Of a DNA stretch of 64,000 nucleotides, positions 10,516 to 22,800 are shown piece by piece; the first letter of the stretch is position 1, and each line of letters begins with the position of its first letter. The notes below the pieces were generated by a model, which searched no databases, had not been told where the DNA came from, and saw only the letters and a program-made list of their open reading frames with translations. Both the position numbers and the translations under genes were made by a program. Origin of the DNA: Zygaena filipendulae (Eukaryota > Arthropoda > Insecta > Lepidoptera > Zygaenidae); assembly GCA_907165275.2 (NCBI GenBank), contig OU015653.1, forward strand, positions 7,904,001 to 7,968,000. Direction: 5' to 3'.

Positions 10516-12022
10516 CGTTACTTTATTTTATATTATAAATGGCTTTGGTAAATTGTTATATAAGTATAAAATAAAAGAATAAGTAAAAAATTATAACATA
10601 GTAACCTATTAATTAGCTGTTCCCCGTAATATCTTGCGTGATATTACGATTTCTTTGGGAAGTCTTTGTATCAGAAGAAAAGTTGTTCAATAATTAAACC
10701 AATCCAGAACATTTTCTATCTGCGATGTTTACATCCCAATCCGTTCAGTTGTCAATGCGGAATATTACCAATAGTCATACTAGTGACTCACAGAAATGAG
10801 TAAATCTGCGTGGAAATACGTTTCTGTTTTGTTTAAACAGTTTCTACCCCAAATAAGATTACTACGTATTGTTTCAGCGTGTATAAAATCCGTATATAGT
10901 ATATATATAGTCTCATAAGTAAACAGGAAAGTTCTAATCTCGCCGTGAAGACAAAGCTGGAGGGCGTAACGGCGCTCGCGATACAAGAGCCAAATGTAAA
11001 GCTTTATTTAGTTTAAGGCTCGTGGTGTCGCCAACGACCTTGGGCGTTGAGGCGTGGCCTAATTTTCTCGCCCCCGCTACCCGCACCCAAACATCGCGCG
11101 ATAATGTACGTAGGGTCAGTGGAACAGTTATCGGCACTCCATCAAATCTATCATTATTTTAATTGATATTACATTGAGTCATGCAAATATTTTTATATCG
11201 TATTTTTTATGTTTTATTTTAATACTTTAATAATGAAGGTAAATAATTATTGATGTTTATTTTTATTATATTGTAATTTTACTATAAAGGATTAATGATA
11301 TCAAATTCGTAGTTAAATAGGTAGTTAAATTAATTTATTATTTTACAATTTAGTACTTATTTAGTACAATTTAGTACCTATACACAAATTGATTTTTTTC
11401 TTTTCACATATTTAGTGTACCTATTTGGTACCTTTAGGTACCGAATTTATTTTTAATTTATATCGTCCCAGAAAAAAGTAGTAGACTAATCAAAATTTTC
11501 GCCGTAAGAAAACATATTTGCTGTAAGTAACAAAACACCAACTTTTCACCAGAAACATTTTTTTTATAAAATTGAAAATAAAGCAACTTTTTAACAAGAA
11601 CTGACAGAATTGTGATTTTTTTTGTACATAGTTTTGTTAAGTTAAGGGTGCGCTCCGCCAGATTATGCAGCTCTTATCCGATAGAGGCCGCGGACGGCGC
11701 CATAAAAGAGTTTTCTCAATTTACAGAGAATCACAAGGTTAAAAAATAGATTTTGATGATGGCTGCGAGAGAATGAGTGTTTAATACATCTTTAATTTAA
11801 AATTTTTATATGGCTTTACGCGCATTATTATCCTTTAACTACACGAAAATATCGAATAACTGGCCGAAACGTAGTCACACACACATGCAAATCGATTAAT
11901 ACTAGACGATTAGGATTCGTAATTTGGCTACCTCAACAAGAGTCTCGGTGGTGTGCGTCTTTTTTTGTAAACTATGAATCGTGAAAATCTTGTGTTCAAA
12001 CCTTAGATTTCGATTCCACTTT
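10516..12022. other. Non-coding stretch before the minisatellite
   Basis: No gene is supported. A short TAGCTGTTCCCCG repeat fragment lies near 10614. There is a GC-rich patch at about 10970-11110 and a second at about 11645-11710, the rest being AT-rich. A short antisense frame over the first GC patch has no supporting signals. Confidence 0.5.
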
Positions 12023-13018
12023 TTGACCACGTGATCACATAGATATGACGAAAACATGAAGTTTGAGTACCAACACGATGGGTCTGTAACTTGTAGTTTC
12101 CGAGATACAGGCTATCGAAGATTTGATCTCGTGATCACATAGATATCACGAAAACATGAAGTTTGAGTACCAACACGATGGGTCTGTAACTTGTAGTTTC
12201 CGAGATATAGCCTATCGAATATTTGACCACGTGATCACATAGATATGACGAAAACATGAAGTTCGAGTACCAACACGACGGGTCTGTAACTTGTATTTTC
12301 CGAGATATACGCTATCTAACATTAGATCACGTGATCACATAGATATGACGAAAACATGAAGTTTGAGTACCAACACGATGGGTCTGTAACTTGTAGTTTC
12401 CGAGATATAGGCTATCGAAAATTTGACCACGTGATCACATAGATATGACGAAAACATGAAGTTTGAGTACCAACACGATGGGTCTGTAACTTGTAGATTC
12501 CGAGATACAGGCTATCGAAAATTTGACCACGTGATCACATAGATATGACGAAAACATGAAGTTTGAGTACCAACACGATGGGTTTGTAACTTGTAGTTTC
12601 CGAGATATAGGCTATCGAAAATTTGACCACGTGATCACATAGATATGACGAAAACATGAAGTTTGAGTACCAACACGATGGGTCTGTAACTTGTAGTTTC
12701 CGAGATACAGGCTATCGAAGATTTGATCACGTGATCACATAGATATCACGAAAACATGAAGTTTGAGTACCAACACGATGGGTCTGTAACTTGTAGTTTC
12801 CGAGATATAGCTTGTTGAAAATTTGACCATGTGATCACATAGATATCACGAAAACATGAAGTTTGAGTACCAACACGATGGGTCTGTAACTTGTAGTTTC
12901 CGAGATATAGGTTATTGGAAATTTGACCACGTGATCACATAGATATCACGAAAACATGACGTTTGAGTACCAACACGATGGGTCTGTAACTTGTAGTTCC
13001 GAGACTATATCTCGGAAC
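12023..13018 (+). repeat. Minisatellite, 100-bp period, about 10 units
   Basis: The octamer-containing anchor GTGATCACAT starts at 12031, 12131, 12231 and so on to 12931 without one inserted or deleted base. Units differ by a few substitutions: TATGACG in units 1 and 3-7, TATCACG in units 2 and 8-10. Each unit carries a CACGTGATCAC core, in which an E-box overlaps the palindrome GTGATCAC. The last unit runs into a perfect hairpin (12996-13018, arms GTTCCGAGA/TCTCGGAAC). No open frame runs through it. Confidence 0.97.
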
Positions 13019-15112
13019 ACACGTTGCATCACGTGGTCACATAAGACACAATAAAAATATTATTTTCATTGCATCGGAGAATTTGGAGATAAACGCTGAA
13101 TTTTATCACCCCAGGCCGAGATACAACCTTTCGAAAATATGGTCTCTCTCTTTTACTCATCGTGAAAACAAGAAAGAGATAGCAAGAATTTATTCAACAC
13201 AAAAATATAAAATACTTTTACCCGTAAGTTACGTTATACCTCATCGTACGTGACGCAGAACCAAAACGTCTTTTCCAACTTTCCACAAGTTATTTGTATT
13301 CGCTTCGGCTACTAATAGGTACCTACTACATCAGTAATAGGTATATTTTCAAATACAATTCTAAATTATCTTGGTAGGCAAAATTGTCAAAACTCACGGC
13401 ACAACGCCGCGCCACCTTGTGATCCTTTTGGAATTCACTACAAACTACTGCATTCGGGGGACTTGTCAGTCTACAGCCTAACTACAGCTGTTTATAGACC
13501 GGGCCGCCATTTTCGTACACTTATAAGTGTATTCGTTCTCTCACACAAGCAAAGGTTCGACCGAAATTTAATTCATTTTGAAATGATTGTAATTATGTTA
13601 TTTCTTCACTATAATATGCAAAGATTTTGGGCTGTGCGTTATCGTAACAAGTAGTAGTATTTTATTAAATGAAGTCTAATAAATAAAAACAGGCGGAATG
13701 CCTTTAATATAGCTACGGCAGTTTGTATGAAAACTAGACCTTTAGACCCACCTTAATGTTAGTTGCAATTAAAATATTTTCACTAAAGTTACAAGGAAAC
13801 AGGTTTTACTACTTACAGCATTCTTCGATTTGTATGCAGATAGAAAATTGCTGTATATTTTCCGATATCTAAAATGCTGTAGCTGTATATTTTTATTTTT
13901 ATTAATTTATTGATTAATTTAGTAAAAGAAAGTAATAAAACAAAAATGTGTTTATAAAATTGCCTTTTGTTACAAAAAAATACAATGAACCAATAATTAA
14001 AATTCAGTGAAGTCCAGTTGCCCAACTTTTTGCAGCTTTTTTTTTCGTGGCATTTTTGATGTCGCTACCTTATTTTGCTCACAAAATTAATTTGGCGTAA
14101 CCAAGCGGATTGCGACAGCGCGACGCACAGCCTACCCGTTTGAATGCCAGCGCCAGACTGACTCCCGTCGCCCGCGCACGGACCCGCTCGTGACCATTTG
14201 TAGTGAATGTGGTATAAAAAACATTTCGTCAAAACTATGTATTATTTTGGAACGATAAATGCTCAGTTTTAAGTTAAACAAGTTAGCAATCTTTTCCTGA
14301 AAGAATCGTGAAATTATCACTTGTAGTTTAGAAGCAGTAGCGTATTTCAAGTTGAAAACAGCTTCATTTCAATGTTTTTTTTTGAATAGTATTTTGTAGA
14401 CTACAATTTATTTAAATGCTCAGATTGAAGTTCATATATCAATCTTTAATATATGTTAATTCTGGAATCGTCAGTAGGCTAATTTATGAGCTTTAGGGCC
14501 TCAAAAATGATCGTTTCACGACTCCATGCGCCTTAAGGCACCATTACACGGGTCATATAAACTGTCAAAGTTGGAGGACGCGGGGCGTCGCCACGCCGCG
14601 CCGCCGCCGCCGCCACCCGCCCCACCGTGATTCCATTCTAGCTCGCGATTTTCCTTTCAAGTTTACGCGATTGAACGAGAATCATTTACCCTATTTTATG
14701 TTAGGATCTCACTTATAAATAAGCATGCGTAATAATATTTACTTTAACCTATACAATTCTAATAGAATAAAATTTAATGTTTTCTTTCTTACTACATTTA
14801 TTGAACTATTCTTAAAGTATTTCCAATTGATATTCAAGGACTACAATTTATGGTAAATTAGCTGCAAATATTTACAGGGTTGAAAGTATAGGTACACCAT
14901 TATGAACATGTTCATAAAATAGAAAAGGAAAAAAAAAAAAATTTACTGAGTAGGGTGGACTTTGTGAGATGAAGACACTTTCTAATCTGCGTGTATTTAT
15001 ACGGTTTATACATGTAGTACACCATGTTTGACGGTGTTCCGTGACACGTTCAGCTGTGGAAAAGCTTACGAAGATATATCTTAGAATAGAATATCTAATA
15101 TAGAATATAATG
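13019..15112. other. Non-coding stretch with CpG-rich islands
   Basis: No gene is supported. Two GC- and CpG-rich islands stand out in AT-rich DNA: about 14105-14190, and about 14575-14645 with a GCC trinucleotide run. The second lies 2 kb upstream of the first coding exon of the + strand gene at 16649 and is a possible promoter-proximal region, with no TATA box or initiator that I can identify. A poly-A run is at about 14930. Confidence 0.4.
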
Positions 15113-15640
15113 ATCGTCGTATAACTAAAAACACCAAAGTTCGCATAATGAGATGACTAATATTTCCCTATTTCCTATCTGGTGCTGAAACATAAACGAT
15201 CCACCAAAAACATCTTAAAAAGCAACGCTCTAGAGATGTGGTGCTGGAGGCGCTTACTGAGAATAAAATGGACTGCTCATTGCACTAACATTTTCATCCT
15301 GAAGGAGCTTCGGACCAAACAAAGGTTGCACACAAACAAGGTGCACTTGCACAATCGACGGCGATTGTGCAAGTGCTAATCCGATATTTGGTCAAATCAT
15401 CCGCAAAGAATGCTCTTTGGAACGATTAGTGGTACAAGGAAGAGTGGAAGGTAACGTTCTTGCGGCTGATCAGCCACAAGATGGACATACCTCATTGAAT
15501 AGAACAGAATAGCCGCAAATAGAGAGATGGAGAAGTCTCACAAAGGCCGCAACTAACCTATCAGACAATCCATGATCACGACCACTCCGCCAGGAGTGTA
15601 CGACTGAGGAGAAGAACACCACGTTTACTTTGATTCCAAA
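15113..15640 (+). pseudogene. RTE-type LINE polymerase C-terminal remnant
   Basis: Translation gives KNTKVRIMR, a stop, LIFPYFLSGAET, then MWCWRRLLRIKWTAH and ILKEL, then GRVEG and DQPQDG further on. These are the characteristic C-terminal blocks of RTE-clade non-LTR retrotransposons. Frames shift and stops interrupt it. A perfect 15-bp hairpin (15343-15376) sits inside, where family members normally have unrelated coding sequence, so it probably arose by local inverted duplication. Dead remnant. Confidence 0.7.
15343..15376. repeat. Perfect hairpin inside RTE remnant
   Basis: Arms GCACTTGCACAATCG and CGATTGTGCAAGTGC (15 bp, no mismatch) are separated by the loop ACGG. Confidence 0.9.
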
Positions 15641-15752
15641 AAACTTATACATTTGTAGAAAATATGGTTTGTTGTGCTTTGTTACCACTGGTGTTCTCGC
15701 ACTGATGAGTCACATTCATAATATCGTTTTTCAATGATTTCCTAAATTTATT

Positions 15753-16190
15753 ACTAGCTGTCCCCTCGGTTTCTCCCGTGATAATTTTAGGGATCCCGCG
15801 GAAATTCCAGGATAAAAAGTAGGTACCTATATCACTCAGGATCACTGTATAGCTTCCTTTAAATGTAATAAATTTCAAAACCGATTCAGTGGATCCAGAG
15901 ACTACAACCTCACAATATCATAAACTCTGGAGTTCCCGCAGAAATTCTAGTATAAAAAGTACTCTATTTCATTCAGGATCTTATAAGTGAAAGAATTTTC
16001 AAAATCGGTTCATCAGATCCAGAGATTACCCTCTACAACCTTACAAACTCACAAACTCTGAAGTTGATGAAAAAAATAAATCAAAATCGGTTCTGTAGAT
16101 CCAGAGATTACCCTCTACAACCTTAGAAACTCACAATTCACAAACTCACAAACTTAACCTCTTTATAATATTAATATAGTAGATTAGTAA
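15753..16190 (+). repeat. Lepidopteran interspersed repeat, internally duplicated
   Basis: Begins ACTAGCTGTCCCCTCGG and ends in CTCTTTATAATATT. The GGATAAAAAGTA...TCAGGATC block and the AGATCCAGAGATTACCCTC block each occur more than once, so the copy carries a partial internal tandem duplication. Confidence 0.7.
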
Positions 16191-16648
16191 TTAATAATTA
16201 GTATAAGTATATATAAACTATCTACGTGATACGTTAAATGAGCAAATATTTACAAATAAAAAAGTTGCAACGGCACACCCGAGAATTTATTTCCGAGATT
16301 TTAGTAAGTATTTGTGCAAACATCACGTCTCCCTTGATTTTTCTTTCCTTGTTTGTTGTTTCTTTCGATTCTTTAATCAAGTTTACACGTAGTGTACATA
16401 TATATTTTGTTTTGCTCTTTTGCAGATCTGCCGAGATTAACAAAAAGTTTTTTTATTAGCTTGAATTCTAAAGCCGATACATAGTCTCGAAACAAAGGAA
16501 AGGATAATTATTATGACTTATTCTTGCCATTTTAATTGTATTTTTTAATATTGAACAAGGCTGCTGAATAAAATAGATACAGATTGTATGCATCTATGAA
16601 TACTGTTAGGTTATTATAAAACCCACAAAAATGTTTATGTTTTCATAG

Positions 16649-16876
16649 GTTCTGTTGATCCCGGAATTTCATGATGCTAACAATAATATTGATTCCGATG
16701 TGGTTTTCGCTATCATTTACAGAACTTCACCCTGATGAAAACGGAGTTCCTGAGGTAATCCCAAATTTCAAGTGGGTGAAAATGGGGCAACAGATAATAA
16801 AAAATAGATACATTAAGCAACCAAGTATCATGAAGTACCCAGGCCGTGCAGAGCAAATACTTTCTAACGTAGATAG
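16649..16876 (+). CDS. Unrecognised secreted protein gene, exon 1 (start exon)
   Basis: Acceptor TTTTCATAG before 16649, 22 nt of leader, ATGATG at 16671, donor GTAACA after 16876 (phase 2). It codes for the signal peptide and about 50 residues of mature N-terminus. The upstream acceptor implies at least one more 5' untranslated exon. Confidence 0.55.
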
Positions 16877-19800
16877 GTAACAAAAGATGCAATGAGATAT
16901 ATAGTGGGAGAGAAGTCGGAAGACAGAAACAATTTCACAGCAACAAATCTAAAAGACGTATATTTCTCATAAGCATCTTCGATATTGCGCTGGTATTTGT
17001 CGCAAGTAAAATATTGTCCTCTTTTATTTTCATCCCAATGTCTGTTTGTGGCATCAATTATGTTTATGAATGTAGCTCTTGATAGTAGTAGTGGCACGTG
17101 TAGGCACGTGTGCGTGCACGGCGCCAGAAACTTAAAAAGTTTTTTAGAGGCAAAATGCATTAAGAATTTGTTAAACTTTATTTATTATAGGAAAAAACTC
17201 AGCACGATTGCAACAAAAAAAAACAACTAACAAATTTTCAACTAATTTTCACTCACGTCATTGAAATAGTCAAGTTATTTTGAGTTTATTGTGAGTTTTA
17301 TGTGACGAAAATATATCATTTATTCTATCCTATCTCGATCGGGTATATTAAGCAGATTTAATAATATTTTACAATTTCATTTTATGTTTTCTATTCTAGT
17401 TACTGTAGAGAGTCAATTCTGTACATTGAATATATTTTCAAAATTAATATTGGAGGATGAATGATGATCGATACTGATGCCAAAAATGCAATCAGTAAAT
17501 TTTTTGCCTGTCTGTCTGTCGTCTGTCTGTCTGTTTGTATGTGCACGCATGGGTCAAAAACTATTGAAGGGATTTTAACCAAACTTGGCACGATTTGGTC
17601 CATACTCCCGGGCAGGTTACAGGCTATATAACATAATGCTAAGACACATAAGAGCTGAGCAGTGGCGATAAATTTGAAATCGGATGAAAATGCGCAAAAA
17701 AATCACGCAAAAACGCCGAATGGATTTGGATGAAATTTGGCATGCACGTTGTCAAGGGTACAGAAAAGGACATAGGGTACTTTTTATCCCGGAATTCCCG
17801 CGGGAACTCCAAAATTGCCGCAAGTGAAACCGCGGGGCACAGCTAGTAATAAATAAATAAGATATTCTCGAGGAAACTAACCACTATGGCACTCCACGTG
17901 GTGTACTATTGCCTGGATTCATCCCTGTATACATTAATCTATACTAATAAGTAATATTATAAAGACGTAAAGTTTGTGAGTTTATGAGTTTGGGAGTTTG
18001 TGACGTTTGTGGGTAATCTCAGGATCTACCTGAAAATTATTTTACTAATAGAGAGCCACGTTATTTGTGAGTATCATAGACTATATTGCTACCCGGAATT
18101 CCCGCGGGAACTCCGAAATTACCGCAGGGGAACAGCTAGTGTAAGATAAACTGCGATACAGGTATTCCTGCTGCACGAAGCTTTAAAAAGAAAACGCAGT
18201 CAATGAGATAAAACGCTTCCGGTACTCAGCATAAATAACTACAATTTAAGTAGGTAGGTACTCATCATTTTCCTGATAAACTTATTCGCCAGTATTAGGC
18301 TAGAAATTAAAACAATTTCATAAACTGATACGAAAACTGTATCAGTTGCGTAAAATATTTACTGAAAATCTTAAAAAAGGATCAGACAGGAAATCGGATT
18401 TCTGCATGTGTTCGTCACACAAATTCCGTCCCCACTAGGAATCGAACCCAAGACCTCTTGATTGCGGAGCGGCACGCAACAATTCGGTCGTAAATAAAAC
18501 TTTACTGGGTACAATAGGCAATTGTAAACTATAATTCAGTTTAACTTGGAACATCGTGAAAGACCTCTCCTTGAATGTTTCCCGACGGAAACAAGGGCAA
18601 AACGGGGCAGCAACATACCTACTCGATCAGTTTGTCGCGGTCACAAGGCTCTGGGTGAATAACAATAAGGGCCCTTTGTTCCCCACCACTTTGGGTGTAT
18701 GTATTCACTATTCAATCTGCTCGAGACAATCAAAACGTTGTTGTTGGCCATCTTTGTAAGGGCAACGGTGGATTTGTGATTTGTCACTATTGTGAATAGT
18801 GATTTAGGTATTCTGTACTAATATATTAAAATTGATTAATATTATTATGATTCTTATGCTATGTATTGTGATTCTTAATTTAAATAATTATACCAATGTT
18901 TATTAAAGTGATTTAAATTGCATTTCCATGGCCAATTCATATTTAATAACTGGCAACATTGTGAATTCATAGACTGTAGAGTAAATAAAATGTTATTTGA
19001 GATAGCGGGAAAAACGCGCGGGAGAACATGTTTACATAATGGCAGCAACAAAGGATCGAGTCAGTGGTGCTGGTGATTTCCTAGATGGAAGACATCATAA
19101 CATCGAAAGTTAAGTATTGGTAGACAGTTTTGGCTCTATTTAATGCTTGTAATAATAATTGTGATTACAGTATTGTTCTCATAAAATATACTGTTCAAGC
19201 TTAACTTTAGCTTCAGAGATTTGATTACTTTGTGTGTAACATGTTTTGAGATTCCTATTGCTTATCTATACTGGCTTTGATTATTATAGAATTTGATACA
19301 AATTATATCAAGGAGTTTTTATTATAATTGGTAATACAGACACAAAGGAATGGTTTTGTTAAAATCAGGTTGTTTTATTTACTAGGTATCCTTACTAATG
19401 CTAATAAATTAACATTTCAGAAGTGGGATTATTAAGGATTCAAGCAGCCAAAGCATTCTCGGAGTCCTGTTAAACGAAACGACGGTCATGGATCACTTCC
19501 AGATCCTGGGCGCCATGGCGGCCTAGAGATACGCCTTCTCCACGGGCCGTGAGAAATAAAGAATCTTCACAACTGGATGATACTGGTAGGATCGCTCCAT
19601 ATTATAGTAACGTCTTGGTTAAACCCGTATTTTTCCCGAATTCGATTTTGAGAAATCGGAATTGCCGGTATTACAATGGCTTAATAAAATCTTGATAAAA
19701 TCGAACATCTAAGGGCAATACATGGTTGGAACGATGATGGAAAAGTTATTATGTGCAGTCACGTTTGACTGGATTGGCTAAGTTGTGGCACAAGACTTTG

Positions 19801-22800
19801 CGTTCTTATGAATTTACATGGCATAAATAGAAACAAAAGATTTTAGAGGCATTCCCTGACAATATCGATTACACGTGTTAGCGATTCATATTTTGTATAA
19901 AGTCTAGAGGAGTGATGGCCACATCACATCCCTCTTGACAGGTGACATAAAACGTCATGTGACGCGTATTTGGGGTGGAAGCCGTCAACGGTGAGTGAGA
20001 TCGGCATTATCGTTTGTGGAATTGGCGCGAGTGCACGCACGCGCGCATTTACTTTGTGATACAGTAAATAAAACAGTTGCTTAATGTATTAATCGAGTAT
20101 CATTTCTAACAGTTCAGAAGTGCGGTAAAGAAACCAAACACCCATGGCCAGGACTAAGGCGCTCCGGTGCATCACACCAGGCGCCAGGCGCAGACCGGGT
20201 AAGCGACGGTGCTGCCCTGTGCATATTCTCAAGGTGCGGCCTGACGACGAAACATAAGACCAGAAAACCAAGTTCAATCTGGTATGTACTTACCTAGTGT
20301 CTTCGTTTAATGCTGAAAGCGAGAAGATACAGCGGTATCTACTGAATATGTGAACGCTGGATGAGTCTTTGTTTAGCATACAACACGCAACATTATGCAT
20401 AGTTTAATATATTGATATACATATAACGGTATTTACAGAATACGTAAAGGCTGGTTTATTTCTTCTTTTAGTTGTCATACAAAATAAGTTTCAGACATTA
20501 TATAGTTAAAATTTATATCTACCCACATAGCAGTGTTTACTGATATAAAGGTTGTAATTTTCCCTTTTCTGAAAGCCATGGTGCAAGTTTACCCACCTAG
20601 GTAGGTGTGTAAAAAAAGAAAAAAAAAAGTAACTAATGTTTATCACGAAAGGTGTAACAACACCATGGACCAATTAATTAATTAGTTCAATTGATCCATG
20701 AACAACACGAAAGTTAGCTGAGTTGCATAGTTTTTCTTTTGTCTCATAGGATCTCCTATGCAAGTTAATAGTTCCCAGCTCTGATACCAAGTTAGTTAGC
20801 ATGCCTACCTACTATTTGAATGAAGTATCTAATAATCATGCAAACAGACAAAGCTTCATTGAATCATTTAGTATAAATCTGTGGATGCAGTAATGTTATT
20901 TTGATTAAAGAATTATCTAATCTTACAGTCTAGTGGGTAATAATATTGTACCTACCTGTGCTTTAGAAATAATCTCTTATGATTTTCTTATGATAAAAGA
21001 CTAATATTAGTGACTACCTTCAAATAAAAAAAAAAAAATAGAACATCAATTTTGTGACCGAAGTATTCACTCATAATTTATTACAGTGCCTTTCCTAAGT
21101 TTCTTGTATGAGGGGATTGCTTCTATCTGAAGTCGAGATCTAACTTTAGCTGTGGTTAACCTTAATTAGAAAAAGAAATTTGGTAATTCTTTCAACTTCA
21201 AAACTAGCCAAATTTTGAAAACGTGCAGCTACCTAAACAGCTTAGTAAAGAGTCAATCAGTAGCAAATATCGCTTAGTGACTAGGGTTGTAACACCGTAG
21301 TAGGGGCTTGAGTTTTATCCCTAGGAGATGTAGCAAGACTTTCAAAAATAGCAGTAAAAAAATGAGACTAGCAAGCAAAACTAGGTAAATTCAAAAGAAA
21401 ATCATCAAAGCTTTGAGATACTCCGCGGTTTCACCCACGTTAATTTGAGGAAAACCCTACAAAATATATTTATTTAGGGACGACAGTTTTGATGTGTATG
21501 GTTCTAAATCTAGAATAGAAGTCCGTCAAAACCATAATGAAAATACAAATCAGAATATACAGTTTGAAATTTATAAAAATAATTACATTAGAATACAAAA
21601 TATTATAACAGTTACAATAAGTATAGGCCATAGATAAGCAATGGTGCGTTACCTAAACTGGCGAAAGTTTGAGTAAATTGTATCTTAAAATTGTAGCATT
21701 TTTTTGTAGCAATTCTTTTGTGTTTAATATTTTGATGGTATTTGAACAATGTAATAAGGTAAACACATAATTGAAAAACATTCTATAACTCTTGATAAAG
21801 CGTCTTGTATCAATAACTTAATTGTGTTGGTTATCGTGGGCCAATTGTAACATAAAGTTACCTTATAACATCAGCTATCCACCTGTAACAAATGTTTGAA
21901 CTTGCTTCGGTGTACCTGCCTCAAAGATTATTCGGAGCACAAAGATTTAAAAATCATCTTCTATTAAAACGTAATGACCATAATACATCATGCATCTGGT
22001 AGAAAGCTGTTTGACACTAACTGTGTCCGGTTTCACTTGTGCGAAACTCGTTTTGTAAAAAGATTCCTTTTCTTGACGCCCATTTAAATGGATTAAATCC
22101 CTTATGTTACTTCAAGCTAAGCTTGATTTACCTGCGGAAACCGCGTGGTAATCCGTTCATTAGTTTCGAAGGTTAGCGTGAACGGACACGCAGATTCTAC
22201 TCTTTTATTGTGTTGCCTTTATGTTGCTTCAAGCTGAGCTTGATTTACCCGTGAAGACCGCATGGTAAGCCGTTCATTAGTTTCGAAGGTTAGCGTGAAC
22301 GAACACGTAGATTCTACTCTTTTATTGTGTTGCCTTTATGTTGCTTCAAGCTAAGCTTGATTTACCTGCGAAAACCGCATGTTAATCCGTTCATTAGTTT
22401 CGAAGATTAGCATGTACGGACACGCAGATTCTAATCTAGATAATAATTAGATTCTAATTAGTGTCGATAGATTACAAACAGACACTTCAATATTATTTAA
22501 CTGCAAAAATGTAGGTAAAACAGAAAATTAATAACGCAGGAAAGTAATTTTATGGTGATTACTGAATCGATGGTTTAGTAAATCAGAGAAATAATACAAT
22601 ACCTAATACTAAAGAAAGGTATAGTTTAAAATTGAATAAGTACACTAAAACACGACATAGAAGACTAAATAAGTCCCGTGAAAAAAAAAAAATCTCTAAA
22701 ATAAAGTATAAAATAGAGATACTACCAGGGTTTCTTAACCTTTATAATTCATATGATCTGAATAGGGCGTCATCACCAATGTAGTCGTTGATTGACTAAC

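Noticed and set aside
12023..13018. CRISPR array
   Set aside because: Whole 100-bp units repeat with no unique spacers, in an animal genome; it is a minisatellite.
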